From CAYNKA01 sp964397655 (GTDB lineage: Bacteria > Spirochaetota > Spirochaetia > DTKZ01), in assembly GCA_964397655.1 (NCBI GenBank), contig CAYNKA010000008.1:1-64000 (forward strand): a stretch of 64,000 nt of DNA, in the 5' to 3' direction. Below, piece by piece: positions 25,409-33,886 of this stretch. A model generated the notes under the pieces. The model worked only from the letters and a program-made list of their open reading frames with translations. It was not told where the DNA came from and made no database searches. Each line of letters opens with the position of its first letter. Position 1 is the first letter of the stretch. The translations under genes were made by a program, and so were the position numbers.

Positions 25409-26764
25409 ATGACAGTAAAAACCTTTAAGGGCGGTACTCATCCGCCGGAGAGGAAGGAGCTGGCGAAGGATTCTCCCATCGAGTATTTCATGACTCCGAA
25501 GCAGGTGGTAATCCACCTGAACCAGCACACGGGCACGCCCAATCAGCCGTTGGTCAAGGTCGGAGACACGGTCACTCGAGGACAGAAGATCGCGTCCAGC
25601 GACGGCAAGCTCATGATCCCGCACCACGCCTCCATCTGCGGCGTCGTGAAGAAGATCGAACCCCGGCCCCAGTCGAACCTTCAGGACGGCGTCGCCGTCG
25701 TAATCGAAGCGGACGGAAGGACGGAGACCGCCTTCCTGGCGCCGCTCGATCCCTTCGCCTGCACGAAGGAGCAGGCCATCGAGCGGATCAAGGAAGCCGG
25801 GGTCGTGGGCATGGGCGGAGCGGGATTCCCCACCTGGATGAAACTCTCCCCTCCCCCGACGAAACCCATCGACATCGTCATCGCGAACGGCGCCGAGTGC
25901 GAACCGTTCCTTACCATAGACTACAGGACCATGCTCGAGCAGCCCGAGAAGATCGTCTACGGCATGGGCGTGTGCCTGAAGGTCCTCGGCGTCAAGCACG
26001 GGGTCCTCGCGGTCGAGGACAACAAGATGGACGTCGTGCCGGTCCTCGAGAAGGTCGTCGCCGAGTTCAAGGCCGGAGCCGGAAAGGACTTCGACATCGA
26101 GGTCCAGCCCCTCAAGACGAAGTACCCCCAGGGCGGCGAGAAGATGCTCATCACCGCGATCACCGGCAGGGAGGTGCCCTCGGGCGGACTCCCCATGGAC
26201 GTTAAGGCGGTCGTGCAGAACGTCGGCTCCCTCAAGGCGATAGCCGAGGCCTTCCTCGAGGGCAAACCCCTCATCGACCGAGGCTTCACCGTGACCGGCG
26301 GTGCCTGCAGGAAGGCGAAGAACATCGTGGTTCCCATCGGTACCGTGGTCTCGGAACTCGTTCCGGCTCAGTTCGAGATCGAGGGAGAGCCGAGGCGGAT
26401 CATCTTCGGCGGCCCGATGATGGGCACGAGCGTTCCCACCCTCGACACCCCGGTCCAGAAGAACACCTCCGGCGTCGTGCTCATGGACGACAAGGAAGCC
26501 CGGTTCTTCGAGGAAGGGACCTGCATCCGCTGCGGCAGGTGCATGCGGTCCTGCAGCTGCAGGCTTTCCCCGGCCCTCCTCAACGAGGCGGTGCTCGCGG
26601 GGGACTACGTCCTCGCGGACTCGATCGGCCTCCTCGACTGCATCGAATGCGGCACCTGTTCCTTCGTATGCCCCGCCCACGTCCAGCTCGTTCAGCGTTT
26701 CCGGGTCGGGAAGACGGTCCTCCGGGGCATCAAGGCCGCCCAGGCTAAAAAGGAGGGAAAGTAA
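25409..26764 (+). CDS. rnfC: Rnf complex subunit C (NADH/flavin and Fe-S subunit)
   Basis: The 451-residue cytoplasmic subunit begins with the RnfC motif GGTHPPERKEL and has the NADH/FMN-binding region GVVGMGGAGFPTWMKLSPP followed by NGAECEPFLTIDYR. Two 4Fe-4S motifs follow: CIRCGRCMRSC, in which the usual CP is CS, and CIECGTCSFVCP. In the Rnf complex it is the NAD+/NADH site. It is the first gene of a compact six-gene operon with the order C-D-G-E-A-B. Confidence 0.97.
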   Translation: MTVKTFKGGTHPPERKELAKDSPIEYFMTPKQVVIHLNQHTGTPNQPLVKVGDTVTRGQKIASSDGKLMIPHHASICGVVKKIEPRPQSNLQDGVAVVIEADGRTETAFLAPLDPFACTKEQAIERIKEAGVVGMGGAGFPTWMKLSPPPTKPIDIVIANGAECEPFLTIDYRTMLEQPEKIVYGMGVCLKVLGVKHGVLAVEDNKMDVVPVLEKVVAEFKAGAGKDFDIEVQPLKTKYPQGGEKMLITAITGREVPSGGLPMDVKAVVQNVGSLKAIAEAFLEGKPLIDRGFTVTGGACRKAKNIVVPIGTVVSELVPAQFEIEGEPRRIIFGGPMMGTSVPTLDTPVQKNTSGVVLMDDKEARFFEEGTCIRCGRCMRSCSCRLSPALLNEAVLAGDYVLADSIGLLDCIECGTCSFVCPAHVQLVQRFRVGKTVLRGIKAAQAKKEGK

Positions 26765-26765
26765 C

Positions 26766-27746
26766 ATGGCGAAAAGCTTCCTGCTTTCCTCGAGCCCCCA
26801 CGTGTACAGCGACGTCAACGCACGGCGGCTCATGCTCAACGTCATCATCGCCCTCCTGCCGACCACGGCCTACGGGTTCTACCTCTTCGGCCTGCCGGCC
26901 GTCGTCACCGTCTCGGTCTCGGTCGCGTCCTGCGTCGCCTTCGAGGCGGCCTTCCGGGCCATCCTCGGGGCGAAGAACCACAACGGCGACCTCTCCGCGG
27001 TCGTGACCGGCCTTCTCCTCGCGCTGGTCCTCCCGCCCTCCACGCCCTGGTGGATGACGGTGCTCGGGGCCCTCGCGGCCGTCGTGTTCGCGAAGGAGTT
27101 CTTCGGCGGGCTGGGGCACAACCCCTTCAACCCGGCCCTCATCGGGAGGGCGGTCCTCCTCATGAGCTTCCCTGCCGCGATCACCACCTGGCACAGGCCC
27201 TTCGAGGCGATCGCCGACGCGACCACGACGGCGACCCCGCTCAACATCCTCAAGCTCGGCGGCACCATGGCCGACGTGGCGAAAAGCCTCGGCGTGACCG
27301 GCACCCCCGACGTGTACCTCAGCCTCTTTTTGGGCACGAGAGCGGGCTGCATCGGCGAAAGCTCGATCCTGCTCCTCCTCGTCGGGGGAATTTTCCTCAT
27401 CGCCACGGGCACGATCCTCTGCATAACCCCTCTCGCCATGCTCGCGACCACCGCGATCCTCTCCGCGCTCTTCGGCGTCGACCCGCTCTTCGCGGTCCTC
27501 TCCGGCGGAGTCGTGCTCGGGGCCTTCTTCATGGCCACCGACTACGCGACCACACCCCTCACGCCCGCGGGCAAGGCCCTCTTCGGGGTCGGGGCGGGCG
27601 TCATCACGGTGCTCATCCGCAGGCTCGGAGGCTTCCCGGAGGGCGTCACCTACGCCATCCTCATCATGAACGCCTTCACCCCCTACTTCAACAATCTCAG
27701 GGTCAAGAAATACGGTTTCCTGCCCAAAGGGGGAAACAAGAAATGA
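26766..27746 (+). CDS. rnfD: Rnf complex subunit D (membrane flavoprotein)
   Basis: The 326-residue membrane protein starts with the conserved SSSPHVYSDVNARRLML and has about ten spans. The TTTATPLNILK stretch near residue 160 carries the threonine to which FMN is covalently attached in RnfD. Loops such as GGLGHNPFNPALIGRA match the family. It transports Na+ or H+ together with the other membrane subunits. It starts one base after the rnfC stop. Confidence 0.97.
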   Translation: MAKSFLLSSSPHVYSDVNARRLMLNVIIALLPTTAYGFYLFGLPAVVTVSVSVASCVAFEAAFRAILGAKNHNGDLSAVVTGLLLALVLPPSTPWWMTVLGALAAVVFAKEFFGGLGHNPFNPALIGRAVLLMSFPAAITTWHRPFEAIADATTTATPLNILKLGGTMADVAKSLGVTGTPDVYLSLFLGTRAGCIGESSILLLLVGGIFLIATGTILCITPLAMLATTAILSALFGVDPLFAVLSGGVVLGAFFMATDYATTPLTPAGKALFGVGAGVITVLIRRLGGFPEGVTYAILIMNAFTPYFNNLRVKKYGFLPKGGNKK

Positions 27747-28342
27747 TCAGAAGCATGATAAAACTCGGCGTCGTCCTCGCGCTCTTCGCGGGAATAGCCT
27801 GCGCGAGCCTCGCGGTCGTCTACAACATCACGAGCCCCGAGATCGCCAAGAAGCAGGAGGCCGACCTCAAGGCCGCCCTGAAGGAAGTATTCCCCCAGGC
27901 CGACGACTTCAGCGAAATCACGGCCGATCTCAAGAGCCCGGACCCGAAAATCTCCTTTCAGAACGCCTACCTCATGAAGCAGGGAGGCAAGACGGTCGGC
28001 GTCGCGGTCAAGGCCGCGGGCCCGAGCTACAGCGGCAACGCGACCGTGCTCTGCGGCATCGGCTCGGACAAGAAGGTGGCGAAGGTCATCGTCATGGAAA
28101 TCAAGGACACCCCGGGGCTCGGTGCGAACGCCGCCAACCCGGCATATTACGTGGACAAGGCGACCAAGACGACCTTCACCGGCCAATTCTCCGGCAAGGA
28201 CGTCGCCGACGCCTTCGAGCCCAAGAAGGACGTGCAGGCCATAACCGCTTCCACCATCACCAGCCGGGGAATCGCCGCCATCGTGAAGAAGGTCGGCGAC
28301 GCCACGGTCGAATACCTCGCCCGCACCGGAGGCTCCAAATGA
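27743..28342 (+). CDS. rnfG: Rnf complex subunit G (covalent FMN protein)
   Basis: The 199-residue protein has one N-terminal membrane anchor (about 7-27) and a periplasmic FMN-binding domain with KDTPGLGANAANPAYY and DVQAITASTITSRG. The final Thr of the TASTITS motif is the expected flavin attachment residue. It relays electrons within the Rnf complex. ATGA overlap with rnfD at 27743-27746 and with rnfE at 28339-28342 fixes both ends. Confidence 0.96.
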   Translation: MIRSMIKLGVVLALFAGIACASLAVVYNITSPEIAKKQEADLKAALKEVFPQADDFSEITADLKSPDPKISFQNAYLMKQGGKTVGVAVKAAGPSYSGNATVLCGIGSDKKVAKVIVMEIKDTPGLGANAANPAYYVDKATKTTFTGQFSGKDVADAFEPKKDVQAITASTITSRGIAAIVKKVGDATVEYLARTGGSK

Positions 28343-28974
28343 ACGCAAGAATGTCCGTCTTTCTCCGGGGCATCATCATCGAGAACCCCCTGGCCATCAT
28401 CATGATCGGCCTCTGCTCCTCGCTCGCGGTCACCACTGCGGTGGCCAACGGGATCGGCATGAGCCTCGCGCTCACCTTCGTGCTCGTGCTCTCCGAGCTC
28501 ATCATCTCCCTGTTCCGTAAGCTCATCCCCGAGTCGATCCGCATCCCGATCTTCATCATCATCATCGCGGCATTCACCACCATCGTGGACCTCGTCATGA
28601 AGGCCTACTTCCCGGACCTCTCCAAGTCCATGGGCGTGTTCATCCCGCTCATCGTCGTGAACTGCATCATCATGGGACGCGTCGAGGCCTTCGCCTCCAA
28701 GGAGACGGTCCCGGACGCGCTCCTCGACGCCTTCGGCATGGGGATCGGCTACGCCTGGGTCCTCATCGGCATGTCCGTGGTGAGGGAACTCTTCGGCAAC
28801 GGCACCGTCCTGGGCGCCCAGATCATGCCGGACTCCTTCAAGCCCATACTCTTCTTCGTGCTGCCTCCGGGAGGCTTCCTCGTGTTCGCCATGTTCATAT
28901 CCCTGAACCTGCTCCTCCGGCGCAAGTGGCTCTCCGCCGCGGCCCCCAAGGGCTGCAAGGAAGGAGGAAACTGA
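28339..28974 (+). CDS. rnfE: Rnf complex subunit E
   Basis: The 211-residue membrane protein has six spans and is paralogous to RnfA. Typical motifs are NPLAIIMIGLCSSLAVTT near the N-terminus and VPLIVVNCIIMGRVEAFAS in the middle, which carries the conserved cysteine in NCI. RnfA and RnfE together hold a membrane Fe-S centre in current structures. It is translationally coupled to rnfG. Confidence 0.97.
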   Translation: MNARMSVFLRGIIIENPLAIIMIGLCSSLAVTTAVANGIGMSLALTFVLVLSELIISLFRKLIPESIRIPIFIIIIAAFTTIVDLVMKAYFPDLSKSMGVFIPLIVVNCIIMGRVEAFASKETVPDALLDAFGMGIGYAWVLIGMSVVRELFGNGTVLGAQIMPDSFKPILFFVLPPGGFLVFAMFISLNLLLRRKWLSAAAPKGCKEGGN

Positions 28975-28975
28975 C

Positions 28976-29557
28976 ATGCTTATCGATCTCGCGAAAATAT
29001 TCATAGCGTCCCTCCTCATCAACAACATCATCCTCATGCGCTTCATCGCGCTCTGCCCCTACATCGGGATGACCGGCGAACTCAAGCAGTCCGTCGGGAT
29101 GGGGTTCGCGGTCACCTTCGTCATGGTCATGGCGACGACCGCCACCTGGCCGCTCTACCACTTCGTGCTCGCGCCCCTCGGGCTCGAGTTCCTGCAGATC
29201 CTCGTGTTCATCCTCATCATCGCGGCCCTCGTCCAGTTCGTCGAGTTCTACCTGAAAAAGGCGGTGCCCGGCCTCTACATGTCCATGGGCATCTACCTCG
29301 CGCTCATCACCACGAACTGCGCGATCCTCGCGGTCACCTTCGACAACATCACGAACGGCTACAACTTCCCGCAGGCCATCGTCTACTCGATCGGCGTCGC
29401 CCTCGGCTTCCTCCTCGCCATGATCCTGCTCGCCGGACTCCGAAGAAGGATCCGCACCAGCCCGATCCCGGGTTTCCTGAAGGGAGCTCCCATCCTTTTC
29501 ATCCTGTCGAGCCTGATCGCCACGTCCTTCATGGGCTTCGCGGGACTCATCAAGTGA
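28976..29557 (+). CDS. rnfA: Rnf complex subunit A
   Basis: The 193-residue membrane protein has six spans. It shows the RnfA pattern NNIILMRFIALCPYIGMT with its conserved cysteine, and YLALITTNCAILAVTF with the second one. It starts one base after rnfE. Length equals that of typical RnfA (about 190-195). Confidence 0.97.
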   Translation: MLIDLAKIFIASLLINNIILMRFIALCPYIGMTGELKQSVGMGFAVTFVMVMATTATWPLYHFVLAPLGLEFLQILVFILIIAALVQFVEFYLKKAVPGLYMSMGIYLALITTNCAILAVTFDNITNGYNFPQAIVYSIGVALGFLLAMILLAGLRRRIRTSPIPGFLKGAPILFILSSLIATSFMGFAGLIK

Positions 29558-29566
29558 GGTAGATTC

Positions 29567-30421
29567 ATGAGCATCATTCTTATAACCTTGGCTGTTTCGG
29601 CGATCCTCGCCTTCGCGATCGGCCTCGGACTCGGCTTCTTCCGCGAGAAGTTCAAGGTCGAGCGAGACCCCAAGGTCGACCGCATCCGGGCCGCCCTTCC
29701 CGGCGCCAACTGCGGAGCCTGCGGATTCCCGGGCTGCGACGCCTACGCGGACGCCGTGTTCAAAGGCGAAGCCGCGCCCGACAAGTGCACCTCGGGCGGC
29801 AAGAAGACCGCCGAGGAGCTGGCCCTCATCCTCGGCGTGACCGTGGACGCGGAGGACAAGGTCGCCGTCCTCATGTGCCAGGGAACCAGGGACAAGGCTC
29901 CAGAAAAGGGCGAGTACGTCGGCATCAGGACCTGCGCCGCCGCGAAACTCTCGGCGGGCGGAACCAAGCTCTGCGCCTGGGGTTGTCTCGGCTTCGGCGA
30001 CTGCGAGTGCGCCTGCCCCTTCGACGCCATCCACGTGGGGCCTGACGGAATTCCCCATGTGGACTACGAAAAGTGCACGGGCTGCGGCCAGTGCGTGAAG
30101 GCCTGCCCCCAGAGGATCCTCACCCTCGTGCCGAAGAGCAGGAAGGGAGCGGTCGCGCTCTGCTCCAACCGGAACGTGATCAAGGCCATGGTCAGGAAGA
30201 CCTGCACCGTGGGCTGCTTCAAGTGCGAGCTCTGCGTGAAGAGCTGCCCCCAGAAGGCCATCCGCATGGAGAACGGCACGCCGGTCGTGGACTACTCGCT
30301 CTGCGACTCCTGCAACGTCTGCGTGGAAAAGTGCCCGGACAAGGTCTTCAAGCTCCTGGAGAGGGGAGTCTTCGTCGCGATCGAGCCGGCCCCGGAAAAG
30401 GTGTCCGCCGAGACGAAGTGA
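29567..30421 (+). CDS. rnfB: Rnf complex subunit B (polyferredoxin)
   Basis: The 284-residue subunit has an N-terminal membrane anchor (about 3-25) and then the RnfB cluster LPGANCGACGFPGCDAYADA. A series of ferredoxin motifs follows: CAWGCLGFGDCECACPF, CTGCGQCVKACPQ, CTVGCFKCELCVKSCPQ and CDSCNVCVEKCPDK. It takes electrons from reduced ferredoxin, which the complex passes to NAD+ while pumping Na+ or H+. It ends the operon and is followed by a terminator at 30463-30491. Confidence 0.97.
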   Translation: MSIILITLAVSAILAFAIGLGLGFFREKFKVERDPKVDRIRAALPGANCGACGFPGCDAYADAVFKGEAAPDKCTSGGKKTAEELALILGVTVDAEDKVAVLMCQGTRDKAPEKGEYVGIRTCAAAKLSAGGTKLCAWGCLGFGDCECACPFDAIHVGPDGIPHVDYEKCTGCGQCVKACPQRILTLVPKSRKGAVALCSNRNVIKAMVRKTCTVGCFKCELCVKSCPQKAIRMENGTPVVDYSLCDSCNVCVEKCPDKVFKLLERGVFVAIEPAPEKVSAETK

Positions 30422-30462
30422 CCCGAGTCCCTTCCTTGCGAGGGGACCGCACGTGCCCATAG

Positions 30463-30491
30463 AGCCCCGCCGCCTGAGGACGGGGCTTTTT
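30463..30491 (+). terminator. Terminator of the rnf operon
   Basis: A 7-bp stem (AGCCCCG at 30463-30469 with CGGGGCT at 30481-30487) is followed by TTTTT. It lies 42 bases after the rnfB stop. Confidence 0.75.
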
Positions 30492-30557
30492 CATGCCCGT
30501 CCGCCCGGCCGCGGGTTCCGCCTCCGGCGAACATCCTCCGTCCCCCGTGAAAAATCG

Positions 30558-30594
30558 TTGCCCGAAACCGCCGCAGGCTGTACCTTCTTCCTTG
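30558..30594 (+). promoter_or_regulatory. Promoter of the amidase gene, near-leaderless
   Basis: TTGCCC at 30558-30563, 17 bp and TACCTT at 30581-30586, then 8 bases to ATG 30595. The predicted transcript starts within one or two bases of the start codon, and no ribosome-binding site is visible. Confidence 0.45.
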
Positions 30595-31659
30595 ATGCGT
30601 GCCCGGCCTAAAGACTACGCCCTCCTCGTCCTCGCCCTCTCCGCGGCCGCGACGGTCGGCCTGGGGACAGCCGCGCTCGTTCCGCCCGGAGGCCCTGCGA
30701 CCTCCCCCGCGGCCCGTCCCGTTTCCGCGGGCACCGGCATCGAGACCGCACCGCCAGCCCCGATCGAGCCCCTCGCCGGGCCCTGGGTCGTCGCGGTCCA
30801 GCCCGGCCACTGGGAGGTGGAGAACCTGCCGGACGAGCTCGCCCGCCTCAGGACGAGCACCGGGGCGGAACACGGAACGGTCCGCGAGGTGGACCTGAAC
30901 CGCGCCGTGGCCGCGGCCCTGATCGAGAGGATCGAGGCGAAGGGTTGGAAGGCCCTCCTCGTCCCCGCTACCGTCCCTCCCGGACTCCGGGCGGACGCCT
31001 TCCTCTCGATCCACGCGGACTGGAGCTCCGATCCCGGCATGCGGGGCTGGAAGCTCGCGGCCTCCTGGCGCTCGAGCGGAGCGAGCCGGGCCCTCCTCGC
31101 CTCCCTGAGCGAGGCCTTCGGCGGGACCGGGGGCCTTCCCCGCAGCCCGGACGCGGCCACGGTCAACATGAGGGGATACTTCGCCTTCAACAGCCGCAGG
31201 TTCGAGCACGCCTCGAGCCCCTACACGCCCGCGGCCCTCCTCGAGCTCGGCTTCCTCACGAACGAAGAGGACAGGACCCTGATGAAAACGAATCCCTCCT
31301 TCTACGCGGACGTCATCGTCAAGGGGCTCGAACGTTATTTCGCGGGCAGGGAGCGCTCGCGGACCGACGACCTCCGTCCTCTCGACCTCCCCTGGGTGGC
31401 CGCGGGCCCGGCGGGCGCCGTCGTCCGCCGCTCGCCCGAAGACGCCTCCGAGGCGCTCTGGACGCTCGAACCGGATTCGGTCCTCCTCCCCGTGGACGAG
31501 TCCGGCGGCTGGTACGAGGTCTTCGTGCGCAAGGCCTGGGCCACGGGCTGGGTCCGCAAGGCCGAAACCGTGCCCGCCGAGGACCCTCGCTGGCCCATGC
31601 CGGGCGAGACCCGCCCGTCCGCGCAGCCCCTCCCCGCGGCCGAGAACGCGGGACAATAG
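30595..31659 (+). CDS. N-acetylmuramoyl-L-alanine amidase (Amidase_3) with C-terminal SH3-like domain
   Basis: The 354-residue protein has an N-terminal membrane/signal segment (about 7-29) and a proline/alanine-rich linker. An Amidase_3-type domain follows (about 64-245): VVAVQPGHWE with the first zinc His, REVDLNRAVAAALIERIEAKGW, DAFLSIHADWS with the second zinc His, and PAALLELGFLTNEEDR with the catalytic Glu. The C-terminal part (about 265-320) resembles a bacterial SH3 domain (GGWYEVFVRKAWATGWVRK). It would cleave the amide bond between muramic acid and the stem peptide in the periplasm. Start at 30595 is chosen from the signal segment and promoter. Confidence 0.8.
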   Translation: MRARPKDYALLVLALSAAATVGLGTAALVPPGGPATSPAARPVSAGTGIETAPPAPIEPLAGPWVVAVQPGHWEVENLPDELARLRTSTGAEHGTVREVDLNRAVAAALIERIEAKGWKALLVPATVPPGLRADAFLSIHADWSSDPGMRGWKLAASWRSSGASRALLASLSEAFGGTGGLPRSPDAATVNMRGYFAFNSRRFEHASSPYTPAALLELGFLTNEEDRTLMKTNPSFYADVIVKGLERYFAGRERSRTDDLRPLDLPWVAAGPAGAVVRRSPEDASEALWTLEPDSVLLPVDESGGWYEVFVRKAWATGWVRKAETVPAEDPRWPMPGETRPSAQPLPAAENAGQ

Positions 31660-31848
31660 ACGGAAAAGCCAAGACAAACATCGTTTGCAGCGAGAAACAA
31701 GCGGGTGTACCATGGTTACAGGGCCGTCGTTCCTCCTTCTACGTGTTTCCCGCCGGCTCGGACAGGAAACAGTCGAAAAGCCAAAGGGATTTTTGCGATC
31801 CAATATAATCCGAAGCCGGATAGTATATAGTGGATAGTTCCTGAGCGG

Positions 31849-31878
31849 TAGTTTACCGCACCTCCTCGGGGGAGGCCT
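31849..31878 (+). promoter_or_regulatory. Small hairpins masking the ribosome-binding site of a short ORF
   Basis: In the 302-base stretch between the amidase and the toxin gene, a 6-bp hairpin (GCGGTA/TACCGC) is followed at once by CCTCC-TCGG-GGGAGG, in which the ribosome-binding site GGGGGAGG of the 26-codon ORF is paired. A TATAAT at 31804-31809 lacks a clear -35 box. Nothing else recognisable lies in this stretch. Confidence 0.35.
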
Positions 31879-31880
31879 TC

Positions 31881-31961
31881 ATGAGTATCAAACGCTTCAA
31901 CCTGATTCAACGCACTCGCCGTCCATGGCTCGTGAATCTCTATGAGAAAAAACGAGGATAG
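31881..31961 (+). CDS. Possible 26-residue small protein
   Basis: ATG at 31881 has a strong ribosome-binding site (GGGGGAGG) six bases upstream. It encodes a basic 26-residue peptide (10 Lys/Arg), starting MSIKRFNLIQRTRRPW and ending EKKRG. It is not recognised. It ends next to the convergent toxin gene. It could be a real small protein, a leader peptide or a gene remnant. Confidence 0.35.
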   Translation: MSIKRFNLIQRTRRPWLVNLYEKKRG

Positions 31962-32291
31962 TTATATTTTCCCATCAATCACTTTCTTGTATAAGACTTC
32001 TTCGACGTTTCTTCGGCTATCGAGCAGCGTAACAATATAAACCGTCGAGTCAGCAACCCTATAAATAATTCTCCATGGACTTTCAACGAGTTCACGATAC
32101 GAGGTAATGCCTATACTGTGTAATTCAGGTGCTACTCTTCCTTTTTGAGGAAAATTCATCAACGAAGAAACTCGCTTCTGAATGCTCTCATAGACAGCAT
32201 TCGCTTTCTCAAGCCCATATTTCATTCTTTGATAGCTAATAATATCAAAGAGATCTTCAGCGGCATCTTCAGTCCAGAGGATGGTGTTCAT
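31962..32291 (-). CDS. RelE/ParE-family toxin
   Basis: The 109-residue protein matches the ParE/RelE fold: TEDAAEDLFDIISYQRMKYG, then FPQKGRVAPELHSIGITSYRELVESPWRIIYRV and TVYIVTLLDSRRNVEEVL. RelE-type members cut mRNA on the ribosome, while ParE-type members poison gyrase; sequence alone does not decide which. Its ATG overlaps the antitoxin stop (ATGA at 32288-32291). The gene is AT-richer than the surrounding chromosome. Confidence 0.9.
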   Translation of the reverse strand: MNTILWTEDAAEDLFDIISYQRMKYGLEKANAVYESIQKRVSSLMNFPQKGRVAPELHSIGITSYRELVESPWRIIYRVADSTVYIVTLLDSRRNVEEVLYKKVIDGKI

Positions 32292-32560
32292 TTTAAGAGC
32301 TCATTAACCTTCTTATCTACCTCTTTGTTCGATAACGTTTTCCCCGCCGCGATTTGACTTTCACCAATCGAGATTATTTTCATGAGCGTGACACTATCGA
32401 CCAAGGATTGATAGGTCGTAATATCCAGTAATACTGCTTTCGCCTCACCATTTTGAGTGATCACTACAGGATTCTTCTTTTTATCGATGTGTTTGAGGAT
32501 TTCGGCGGTGTGAGCTTTTATATAGGAAATGGGTTTAATATCTTGAGCCAAATTCAGCAT
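32288..32560 (-). CDS. Phd/YefM-family antitoxin
   Basis: The 90-residue protein starts MLNLAQDIKPISYIKAHTAE and contains NPVVITQNGEAKAVLLDITTYQSL, the Phd/YefM DNA-binding core, followed by a toxin-binding tail. ATG at 32560 has GGAGG upstream; the longer frame to 32617 is unsupported. It neutralises the toxin encoded next to it and probably represses the pair. Confidence 0.9.
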   Translation of the reverse strand: MLNLAQDIKPISYIKAHTAEILKHIDKKKNPVVITQNGEAKAVLLDITTYQSLVDSVTLMKIISIGESQIAAGKTLSNKEVDKKVNELLK

Positions 32561-32787
32561 ATTTTCCTCCAGCCATGAGATATACCTCAAGATACAAGAA
32601 GCAAAAGGATAAGTCAATATTTAGTACTCTATAAAGACCATGAAGAAAAATATTGCGGATTCAATGAGGATATTTGTAGAATAAGGATAGTACGGCACCG
32701 AATAAAGCAGTCGCCTATCGATTTCCTTGAAGTGAATCATAACATGAACTATATTATTCACTGAAATGGTTCATCGAGGAGATGAAA

Positions 32788-33042
32788 ATGAAATCAATCA
32801 CGATACATGGAATCGATGATGCGCTCGATCGGAAAATCGCGGAGAAGTCCAAAGAATACGGTTTGAGTCAAAACCGTACGGTAAAAACCATCCTCCAAAA
32901 CTCCTTGTTGGCAAATCAAAAAGCCTCAAAACGAGAAGTCTTTTCCGACCTTTTCGGGAAGTGGACGGTCAAGGAAAAGGAAGAATTCGAAAACCGTATC
33001 AAGGATTTGGAAGAAGTAGATGAATCGGATTGGGCCAAATGA
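32788..33042 (+). CDS. Ribbon-helix-helix antitoxin (FitA-like)
   Basis: The 84-residue protein has an N-terminal ribbon-helix-helix pattern (SITIHGIDDALDRKIAEKSKEYGLSQ-type, residues 3-28) and a charged C-terminal tail rich in Glu and Lys that would wrap the toxin. ATG at 32788 is preferred over 32782 because GAGGAG then sits at a proper 6-base spacing. Its stop overlaps the VapC start by ATGA. Confidence 0.82.
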   Translation: MKSITIHGIDDALDRKIAEKSKEYGLSQNRTVKTILQNSLLANQKASKREVFSDLFGKWTVKEKEEFENRIKDLEEVDESDWAK

Positions 33043-33434
33043 AAATTCTCCTTGATACGAATGCCTACAGCGGATTCATGGGCGGTAATCAGATTGTGCT
33101 GGATTACTTGGTCGAATCGGAGATTGTTTACGTATCGACGATAACGCTCGGTGAGCTTTTTGCGGGGTTCCGTAGGGGCAAAAAGTACACGTCGAACGTT
33201 GAAGAATTGAAAAGGTTCTTGAGCAAGGATGGAATAAAAACAATCGACGTAACCGTTGAAACCTCGGAAATATTCGGAGAGATCAAGACGGAATTGAGCA
33301 AGAAAGGAAAGATGATTCCTTTGAATGATATATGGATAGCTGCGCATGCCGTAGAAACCGGATCAAAACTGATCACCTATGATTTGCATTTTAAGAGTAT
33401 AAGCGGATTGAGGATTTGGGAGGAATTGAGGTAG
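33039..33434 (+). CDS. VapC-family PIN-domain toxin
   Basis: The 131-residue PIN protein has the acidic active-site residues: MKILLDTNAYSGF (first Asp), STITLGELFAGFRRG (Glu), LNDIWIAAHAVETG (Asp) and LITYDLHF (last Asp). VapC toxins cut specific RNAs, often initiator tRNA. It is coupled to the ribbon-helix-helix antitoxin at 33039-33042, making a second toxin-antitoxin module directly after the first, in the same AT-rich patch. Confidence 0.92.
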   Translation: MKILLDTNAYSGFMGGNQIVLDYLVESEIVYVSTITLGELFAGFRRGKKYTSNVEELKRFLSKDGIKTIDVTVETSEIFGEIKTELSKKGKMIPLNDIWIAAHAVETGSKLITYDLHFKSISGLRIWEELR

Positions 33435-33547
33435 GAAAAGGAGACGTCCAACACACGTACGTGTACGCGATATTATTGCATCCCCGTTTCGACGTGACTC
33501 AGGATCCGGCGGCTCTTCTCGCACCCGGCATCGGTCCGCGGTTTTCC

Positions 33548-33605
33548 TTGCCGTCGCTCTAGGGTCATGTTATATTTTCATAGAAGCGCGGCGGGCCGCG
33601 CTTCT
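33548..33605 (+). promoter_or_regulatory. Promoter of the MCP gene with a hairpin at the transcript start
   Basis: TTGCCG at 33548-33553, 17 bp and TATATT at 33571-33576. A perfect 10-bp hairpin (33582-33591 with 33596-33605) starts at the predicted +1 and could stabilise the 5' end. The leader to the MCP start would be about 300 bases. The rest of the 452-base gap (33435-33886) shows a 12-bp palindrome (ACACGTACGTGT at 33453-33464) and no convincing gene. Confidence 0.5.
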
Positions 33606-33886
33606 CAGTGAAAAAGTGAAACCGACGAATGGAATCATGGGCCGGGCACAGCGCTTTCGCCCGGACGACGCGGCGAGTCTGCCTCCATCACCCCACAGCG
33701 GATTGAAAAGCAGCCATCCGGCGGCATTCTCCCGTACAGCAAAGCGGATAGACGGGGACTTCCCCATATATCGAAAAATCCCGGGATACCTTCGGGACCG
33801 AATTCGTTGATCGACGGATTCTCTCGCGAGCGCCGCGGCCTTCTCGGCCGCCCCGGGCGCTGAGGTTTCGGTCGAAAGGAGCTCGT

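Noticed and set aside
33600..33886. Cyclic di-GMP or other known riboswitch in the MCP leader
   Set aside because: A GCAAAGC stretch is present, but the other conserved GEMM elements and their spacing are missing.
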